A stretch of DNA of 64,000 nt from Sphingomonas sp. TREG-RG-20F-R18-01 (GTDB lineage Bacteria > Pseudomonadota > Alphaproteobacteria > Sphingomonadales > Sphingomonadaceae). The stretch lies in the NCBI RefSeq assembly GCF_022662475.1, contig NZ_JAKNQQ010000006.1, positions 1 through 64,000 on the forward strand, read 5' to 3'. The notes beneath the pieces are model-generated. The model was not told where the DNA came from and ran no database searches. It was given only the letters and a program-made list of their open reading frames with translations. Below, piece after piece: positions 58,695 to 64,000 of this stretch (positions are counted from its first letter, which is position 1; each line of letters starts with the position of its first letter). The translations under genes were made by a program, and so were the position numbers.

Positions 58695-60188
58695 TCAGAC
58701 TTTCGCGTACCGTTCGAGAAACGCCGCGTGCGGCGGTAGCCGGTCGACCGTTGCCGTGATCCCGCGCCGGAGGTCCGACAGGGCCCCCTGCAGCTGCGGT
58801 GTCGGCATGGTCGCTGGAAGGCGGTGGTGGCTGCGCGGGGTCACGCCCTGGCCGAGCATGACCTCGATCCAGCTATCGGTGCGGAACAGCTCGTCCTTGT
58901 CCTGATAGGCCATGGCGGACTCGCGGAACAGGGCGATACGGCTGGCCAGGCTATCGGGGATCGGCATCGTCTGGCGGGATTGCCAGAAGGGCGTGTCGTC
59001 GCGCTGAGTCAGGACGTAGTGCAGGATGATGAAGTCGCGGACCTGCTCCCACTCGCGGCGGGTGCGCTGGTTGAAGCGGTCCGCCAGCGCGGCGCTGTCA
59101 TCGCCGAACGGAAAAGTCTGGATCAGCCAGGTGATCGCCACCATCACAAGATGGATGCTGGTCGATTCGAGCGGCTCGACGAAGCCGCTGGCGAGCCCGA
59201 GCGACAGGCAATTGCCGTTCCACACCTGGCGCCGCATCCCGCTGGTGAAGCGGATCTGACGCGGCTCGAACAGTGGCTTGCCGTCGATGCCCGCAAGCAA
59301 CCGATCGCGCGCGGCGTCGTCCGACAGATGCGCCGAGGAATAGACCAGCCCGTTGCCCGTCCGATGCTGCAACGGGATCTTCCAGCGCCAGCCCTCGCCA
59401 TGCGCGATCGCCCGCGTATAGGGGACGGGGCCATCCAGCGTTTCGCTCTGCACGGCAAAGGCGCGGTCCGTCGGCAGCCAGTGTGACCAGTCCTCGAACC
59501 CGGTCTTGAGCGTGTCCTCGATCAGCAGCGCCCTGAATCCGGTGCAATCGATGAAGAAATCCCCGTCGATCCGTGCGCCCGAGGCGAGCACGAGCGTGGT
59601 GATCGTCCCCCGCTCGCCGTCCCGCTCGACCTGCGCGATACGGCCCTCGATGCGCCGGACGCCGGACGGTTCGGCGATGCCGCGCAGGAAGCGCGCATAA
59701 GCGGTCGCGTCGAGGTGGTAGGCATAGGCCAGCGTCTGGTCGCGATCGAGCGCGAACCGCTTCGCCGCGGCGGCCTGCAGTTCGAGCGAATAGTCGCCAT
59801 AGTCACCGCCGAACCCGCGCGCGCGCGCCTCCAGCCAGAAATGCTGGAAGTCCGCGACGAACGTCGATCGCCCCACCGACCCGAAGGCGTGGAAATAGCG
59901 GGCGTCGATCCGGTCCCAGTTTTCAAAGGAAATACCGAGCTTGAAGGTCGCGTTCGTCGCGCGGATGAATGCGTCTTCGTCGACGCCGATGAATTGGTGG
60001 AAGGTACGGATCGTCGGGATGGTGGATTCCCCCACGCCAACCGTCCCGATTTCATCGGATTCGACCAGGGTGACGTCGACCAGTCCGGCGAGTTGCCGGA
60101 TCAGCGCCGTCGCGGCGAGCCAGCCGGCCGTCCCGCCGCCGGCGATGACGACGCGCTTGCGCGGACGAGGCGAGGAGGCGTCGGTCAT
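58695..60188 (-). CDS. Tryptophan-7-halogenase-like flavoprotein
   Basis: 497 residues. FAD motif VVIAGGGTAGWLAA (14-27), GVGESTIPT (51-59), and WRWKIPL (268-274), the WxWxIP box of flavin-dependent halogenases. The two catalytic residues of the family are both present: Lys83 in TFKLGISFENW (PrnA Lys79) and Glu341 in EPLESTSIHLV (PrnA Glu346). Homologues in Caulobacter, Xanthomonas and Shewanella lie in sugar-uptake loci with SapC and cupin genes, as here, and their substrates are mostly unknown. ATGA overlap with the cupin gene. Confidence 0.92.
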   Translation of the reverse strand: MTDASSPRPRKRVVIAGGGTAGWLAATALIRQLAGLVDVTLVESDEIGTVGVGESTIPTIRTFHQFIGVDEDAFIRATNATFKLGISFENWDRIDARYFHAFGSVGRSTFVADFQHFWLEARARGFGGDYGDYSLELQAAAAKRFALDRDQTLAYAYHLDATAYARFLRGIAEPSGVRRIEGRIAQVERDGERGTITTLVLASGARIDGDFFIDCTGFRALLIEDTLKTGFEDWSHWLPTDRAFAVQSETLDGPVPYTRAIAHGEGWRWKIPLQHRTGNGLVYSSAHLSDDAARDRLLAGIDGKPLFEPRQIRFTSGMRRQVWNGNCLSLGLASGFVEPLESTSIHLVMVAITWLIQTFPFGDDSAALADRFNQRTRREWEQVRDFIILHYVLTQRDDTPFWQSRQTMPIPDSLASRIALFRESAMAYQDKDELFRTDSWIEVMLGQGVTPRSHHRLPATMPTPQLQGALSDLRRGITATVDRLPPHAAFLERYAKV

Positions 60189-61240
60189 CGATTGAGCTTC
60201 TGTGCGACCATCGCGCGCAAGCGCCGCGCGGTCATTGCGTCGAGCGGGGCGAGCGGGCCCTGCGCGATCGCCGGAAGATGCGCGGTCGCCGTTTCGGTCG
60301 GACCGAACAGATAATGATCAAACATCGCGCGCCATGCCTGTTTTTCGGAATCGGGCCGTGCGCGCAGGCTGAGGAGCCCGTGCAGCAACGTCGTCATCGG
60401 GGAATCGAGAAACGCGGGAACACTGTTCCACCAATAGTTCACCAGGATGTTGAACCCGTCCAGTGCCTCGACGTGGTGCCACCACAGGGCGGGGTAGACG
60501 AGCACGTCGCCTGGCTCGAGTTCTGCCACCTCGGCGGCGGCGAACGCATCGGCGAAACGGGGGTAGCGCGTCAGGTCGGGCGCGCGCAGATCGACCATGC
60601 TGACGACCTGTCCGGCGGGGGTCGGGTCGATCGGGCCGGGATAGAGGTTGCTGGTCTGGTCGGGCGGAAACAAGGTGAAGCGCCGTCGTCCAGCAACGCA
60701 CACTGCCAGATTGTTCGACATGTCCCAGTGCGTCGCCGCGATCGTACGGTTGCCGATCCAGATGCTCGCCAGCGGCGGATGCTCGGCGAAGGTCCCGTCA
60801 GCCGGGACGATGTCATTCGCGGCCCGCAGGCCGGGCAGGAACATGTCCAGATCGGTCGAGCCGACGTAGAGCGAGGGCGCTTCCTCGGAGTCCGGCAGGG
60901 CAAGCAGACGGTCGAGCACGGCGCCCAGCGCGGCTCGTTCGCTGGTGAAGTTCATCGCCGTGCCGTCGGCGGTATAATGGAACCGACCGCGGATCGCGGG
61001 ATCGCCGACATAGACCACCACCGGCCGCCCGCCGTCGACAGCGCGCAGCATCGTTGCCGCCGCCGTCGGCGATGCCAGGCCGGCGCGGACGAGCGGCCAG
61101 TCGCGGGCGGCCCCCTTCAGGATGACCGGTCGCCCCTCCGCGATCAGCGCGCTGACGGCGATCGCGTCGGCGGCAATCCCGGCGCGCGCTTCGGTGCGCC
61201 GGAGCGGGGCCGGGCCGGCCGACGGTTCAGCGCGCGCCAT
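60185..61240 (-). CDS. Cupin_8/JmjC-like oxygenase
   Basis: 351 residues. JmjC-type jelly roll with iron ligands His171-x-Asp173 (THWDMSNNLAV) and His255 in YPALWWHHVEAL; PVILKGAARDWP near residue 38 is the usual start of cupin_8 proteins, which hydroxylate proteins or small molecules using 2-oxoglutarate. Overlaps sapC by 14 bp upstream and the halogenase by 4 bp downstream, so the three are co-translated. The ~60-residue helical C-terminal tail has no assignment. Confidence 0.85.
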   Translation of the reverse strand: MARAEPSAGPAPLRRTEARAGIAADAIAVSALIAEGRPVILKGAARDWPLVRAGLASPTAAATMLRAVDGGRPVVVYVGDPAIRGRFHYTADGTAMNFTSERAALGAVLDRLLALPDSEEAPSLYVGSTDLDMFLPGLRAANDIVPADGTFAEHPPLASIWIGNRTIAATHWDMSNNLAVCVAGRRRFTLFPPDQTSNLYPGPIDPTPAGQVVSMVDLRAPDLTRYPRFADAFAAAEVAELEPGDVLVYPALWWHHVEALDGFNILVNYWWNSVPAFLDSPMTTLLHGLLSLRARPDSEKQAWRAMFDHYLFGPTETATAHLPAIAQGPLAPLDAMTARRLRAMVAQKLNR

Positions 61241-61961
61241 CGCGCGTCCGCTTGCGCTCGATCAGCGCGGAGATGTTGCCGAGCGACGTGATCGCCCAGA
61301 CCGCGCAGCGCAGGAAATCGCCCGCATGAAGGGCGGCCAGCGCGGCGCCGTCCAGTCTGGCGAAGCGCTCGGCAGATACCACGAAGACCTCCGGGATGGA
61401 GTAGCGACGCCCGTCGCCCACGTCGACGTCGAGCGTCGCTTCGTCCAGCAGGTCCGCTGCGACAAAGGCGGCGATCATGTCCGGCAGGATCTGGTTGCCG
61501 GCAAAGACCGTCCGCAACACTCCGCCGACGTGGTCGAGATACGGTGCGTTGCCGCCATGGTCGAGGAACACCGGCTCGCCCCCGGTGCGGCTGACTCGCG
61601 GGTCGGCGAGATCGATGTGGATCATCGGGCCGCCGGGCTCACCGGGCGCCGGGAGGCCGATCGAGAACGGGCCGCGTTGCATCAGGGCGGGGATGAAACG
61701 CGCCTTCCATTCCGTGCCCTCGACAAACAGGTTTTCGCCCCGGTCGAGCCCGAGCAGCACCGTCGCGCGAAACGCGCCGGAGTCGCTGCGGCGGAACAGG
61801 ATGGTATATTCGCGGGAAAGCGCATCGAATTCGGTCGGGAAGACGGTGATCTCGTTGACCTCGTCGCCCCAGGCCGTGCCGCGGTCGGTCAAGATGCGGA
61901 CATCGTGATGATCGACGTTGTTGAGCAGGACGGGGGTACTGGAAGGGACGGTGCCGGCCAT
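61227..61961 (-). CDS. SapC family protein
   Basis: 244 residues starting MAGTVPSSTPVLLNNVDHHDVRI. The SapC core is seen in EITVFPTEFDALSREYTILFR, FVEGTEWKARFIPALMQRGPFSIG and NAPYLDHVGGVLRTVFAGNQ. Named after an S-layer/peptide-resistance gene, but in proteobacterial sugar loci SapC-like proteins accompany TonB receptors, cupin_8 and tryptophan-halogenase-like genes; role unknown. First gene of the leftward operon, with the divergent FucP-type carrier across 186 bp. Confidence 0.9.
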   Translation of the reverse strand: MAGTVPSSTPVLLNNVDHHDVRILTDRGTAWGDEVNEITVFPTEFDALSREYTILFRRSDSGAFRATVLLGLDRGENLFVEGTEWKARFIPALMQRGPFSIGLPAPGEPGGPMIHIDLADPRVSRTGGEPVFLDHGGNAPYLDHVGGVLRTVFAGNQILPDMIAAFVAADLLDEATLDVDVGDGRRYSIPEVFVVSAERFARLDGAALAALHAGDFLRCAVWAITSLGNISALIERKRTRDGAR

Positions 61962-61990
61962 GTCGCTTGTGCGCTTTCGTGAAGGTCTGC

Positions 61991-62018
61991 TGCTTCTGAC
62001 ACGAAGCAAAGCCGCTTC
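61991..62018. promoter_or_regulatory. Overlapping inverted repeats in the sapC / sugar-transporter promoter region
   Basis: TGCTTC-TGACAC-GAAGCA is a perfect 6-6-6 inverted repeat (61991-62008), and its right arm also pairs with GCTTC at 62014-62018. It lies about 30 bp upstream of sapC in the divergent intergenic region, a fitting place for an operator controlling both directions. No regulator gene is adjacent in the window. Confidence 0.45.
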
Positions 62019-62147
62019 ATAGCGGGGTTGCTGCGCGTAACGACCGGGTCGCACCGGCTGACGCGACCTGCCGCTGCGGTTTTTCCGGATCGCGCTACCA
62101 ACGCGGTCATTGCACCAGTGCACCGACCGGGTAGACAGGTTTCACCG

Positions 62148-63419
62148 ATGCGCGATCCCGTTCCACGCCCTTGTGCAACCGCTGCCACAGCAGAACACGA
62201 TCAGGCGCGCGCGCGCCGCATGTTCCGGCTGTCGATCGGGACCTATTTCATGGGTGGCTTCGTGGTGTCGCTGGTCAGCTTGCTGGTGCTGCGGCTCAAG
62301 TTGTTGATGGGACTGGACTACGCGCAATCGTCTTTGGTGCAATTTTCGTTTCATTCCAGCTATTTACTGTTCGCTTTGCCGATAACGGCGGTACTCGTCG
62401 GGATTGGCTACATGCGCGGCCTTGCCACGGGGCTGCTCGTCATGGCGTTGGGATGCATCGGTTTCACCGCTGCGGCGGCACTGCACAGCTATCCGGCGGT
62501 GCTGCTGGCGCTGCTCACCTTGGCGGGCGGAGTGACGTTCCTGCAGATCGCAGCGAGTGTCGTGGTTGCGGTGGTCGAGCCACAGCAGCGTGCGATCCCC
62601 CGGATGACGCTGTTGCAGGGCTTCAACTCGATCGGCACCGTTCTGGCGCCGCTGGTCGGGGCCTGGTTCTTCTTCGGCGATGCCGCGGTCGAATCCCGGG
62701 CGCATGCCTGGGGTATGCTCGAACTGCCGTTTCTCGCCGGCGCGGTGGTCCTGCTCGCGCTTGCGGTGGCTTTCTGGGCGCATCGCAACCTGCTGGCAGG
62801 CATGCCCCCGCCGCGACGGGTGAAGCTTGCGGAACTGCGCCTCGTGCTCGCGGATCCGAAACTGGTGGCGGGATCGTTGGCGATGTTCGCCTATGTCGGG
62901 GCCGAGGTGACGATCGGCGGGCTGCTCGCGAGTTACCTGGTATCCCCGCAGATCCTGTCCGTCGCGCCGGTCGTGGCGGGGCGGTTGGTCAGCCTGTACT
63001 GGGCGGGCGCGATGCTCGGGCGATTTGCCGGGGCGGCGGTCCTTACGCGCGTTGCGCCGCCGCGCCTGCTCGCGGTCGCCGCGGTCGCGGCGATGGTCCT
63101 CGTGCTCGTCGCGACCCGCGCGGAAGGGGTCGCGGGCGCCGCCGCGCTGATCGCGGTCGGGCTGTGCAATTCGATCATGTACCCTACGCTCTTCGCGCTG
63201 TCCTTGCCGGAGGATCAGAGCGTTGCGCCATATGCGTCGATGGCGTTGTGCATGACGGTGGTCGGAGGCGCGGTGGTCCCGCTGCTGACCGGGTGGCTGG
63301 CGGACCGGGTCGGGCTGGCACCCTCGCTCCTGCTGCCTGGCCTCTGCTACCTCGGGATCGCGATCTTCGCGCTTGCCTGCACCAGGCGCTGGGCCGACCC
63401 CGGGGCGGTGCCGACCTGA
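62148..63419 (+). CDS. FucP-type MFS sugar:H+ symporter
   Basis: 423 residues with 12 membrane segments. The first segment pair (GTYFMGGFVVSLVSLLVLRLKLLMGLDYAQSSLVQFSFHSSYLLFALP, in pieces SLLVLRLKLLMGLDYAQSSL and FSFHSSYLLFALP) and LLQGFNSIGTVLAPLVGAWF after loop 4 match the FHS/FucP family of fucose, glucose/galactose and N-acetylglucosamine carriers. Divergent from the SapC/cupin/halogenase operon, so sugar uptake through the inner membrane likely goes with that module. Exact sugar unknown. Confidence 0.88.
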   Translation: MRDPVPRPCATAATAEHDQARARRMFRLSIGTYFMGGFVVSLVSLLVLRLKLLMGLDYAQSSLVQFSFHSSYLLFALPITAVLVGIGYMRGLATGLLVMALGCIGFTAAAALHSYPAVLLALLTLAGGVTFLQIAASVVVAVVEPQQRAIPRMTLLQGFNSIGTVLAPLVGAWFFFGDAAVESRAHAWGMLELPFLAGAVVLLALAVAFWAHRNLLAGMPPPRRVKLAELRLVLADPKLVAGSLAMFAYVGAEVTIGGLLASYLVSPQILSVAPVVAGRLVSLYWAGAMLGRFAGAAVLTRVAPPRLLAVAAVAAMVLVLVATRAEGVAGAAALIAVGLCNSIMYPTLFALSLPEDQSVAPYASMALCMTVVGGAVVPLLTGWLADRVGLAPSLLLPGLCYLGIAIFALACTRRWADPGAVPT

Positions 63420-63458
63420 CTGCGCCGGGCTGGGGAACGGGCCGAGGTCCGTCCGTGT

Positions 63459-64000
63459 TCAGCCCGATGCCGTGCGCGATGCTTGCTCTTCGCCGTCCGA
63501 CGGACCGCGCCGGGCAGCGGCCCGCGCGGAACCCCGATTGCGGCGGCCGAGCCGCTTTTCGCGGCGCGCATCGGCATGGGCCATCAACGGCGTGGCGGTC
63601 ATGCCATGCACCACGATCGAGAGCAGGATGGTCGCGCCGGCGATCGCCCATATCTGCGACCGTTCACTGAATTGCGCACGGTTGAAGGCATATTGCAGGT
63701 AGAATAACGTCCCGATGCCGCGGATCCCGAAAAACCCCATCAGCCGTTTCGACAGCCCGGGCGTATCGGTCCCCGCGAACGCCAGCAGGCTGGCGAGCGG
63801 GCGGATGACGAACACGATCGCCACGACGAGCAGGGCGCCCCACAGGTCGAGCGGTGCAAGCAACCCCCGTCCGACCGCCCAGCCGAACAGGACCATCACG
63901 ACCGTCATCAGGACGCGCTCGATCTGACCCGAGAATTCCGACATGGCGGCGTGGAATTCATTGTCGGGACAGGTCGAGCGGATCGTCAGCGCGGCGATGA
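63459..64000 (-). CDS. NhaP-type cation:proton antiporter (5' end outside the window)
   Basis: The frame is open through the right edge, so this is the C-terminal part only. Visible: NEFHAAMSEFSGQIERVLM (the conserved HEYHE-like loop), a hydrophobic segment (TVVMVLFGWAVGRGLL), VIRPLASLLAFAG, GFFGIRGIGTLFYL (the RGxGTLFYL motif of Na+/K+:H+ antiporters), and a basic soluble tail. The internal ATG (MSEFSG) is not the start. Confidence 0.85.
   Translation of the reverse strand, partial: IAALTIRSTCPDNEFHAAMSEFSGQIERVLMTVVMVLFGWAVGRGLLAPLDLWGALLVVAIVFVIRPLASLLAFAGTDTPGLSKRLMGFFGIRGIGTLFYLQYAFNRAQFSERSQIWAIAGATILLSIVVHGMTATPLMAHADARREKRLGRRNRGSARAAARRGPSDGEEQASRTASG

Overview
The window is chromosomal DNA of a high-G+C alphaproteobacterium, most likely a sphingomonad (Sphingomonas or a close relative). 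The reasons are the gene families rather than any single marker: TonB receptors with IVVTG plug starts, a SapC/cupin/tryptophan-halogenase module, an OprO/P-type porin beside a CoA-ester operon, hflK-hflC-degP, a DUF3597 protein, and the order lapA-pyrF-trpF. No rRNA, CRISPR array or complete mobile element is visible.

Region 1 (0-8.7 kb) is mostly housekeeping: trpF, pyrF, lapA, a large patatin-like lipase overlapping an endonuclease/exonuclease/phosphatase-fold enzyme, tRNA-Thr, an RNase-H-fold protein, rarA, and a PadR/DUF2218 pair with a palindromic promoter. Region 2 (8.8-17.9 kb) is a leftward catabolic cluster: CitE-type lyase, GntR/UTRA regulator, class III CoA-transferase, acyl-CoA dehydrogenase, MmgE/PrpD protein, MFS carrier, MaoC hydratase and porin. 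Its gene content matches itaconate-degradation (rip/ict-ich-ccl) clusters, and three copies of one operator-like 12-mer sit at its promoters. tesB, a FUSC protein and tRNA-Gly follow.

Region 3 (20.2-21.5 kb) is a small A+T-richer islet: a lone HEPN-like orphan gene and what looks like the C-terminal remnant of a tyrosine integrase. Region 4 (21.5-37.8 kb) is a carbohydrate locus: two paralogous ~1,020-residue proteins (double beta-helix, GH55/pectate-lyase-3 type, plus an SMP-30-like propeller) flank a TonB receptor. Beside them lie gluconokinase, a FadR-type regulator, a LuxR-HTH-only protein, a Tat-exported Gfo/Idh/MocA oxidoreductase, a second class III CoA-transferase and a second TonB receptor. 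Together they suggest glucan hydrolysis followed by an oxidative gluconolactone/gluconate route, which is inference.

Region 5 (38-58.6 kb) is core genome: HerA-like ATPase, degP, hflC, hflK, mrp, hom, a 2-oxoglutarate/Fe(II)-type oxygenase, a Bcr/CflA-type exporter, a Crp/Fnr regulator, tlyA, tspO, ubiK, a YbjN protein, proC, a MarR regulator, an ilvE-type aminotransferase, tRNA-Gln and several small sphingomonad-type proteins. Three families of inverted repeats lie between genes. Region 6 (58.7-63.4 kb) is a tryptophan-halogenase-like / cupin_8 / SapC operon divergent from a FucP-type sugar transporter. The window ends inside an NhaP-type antiporter gene.
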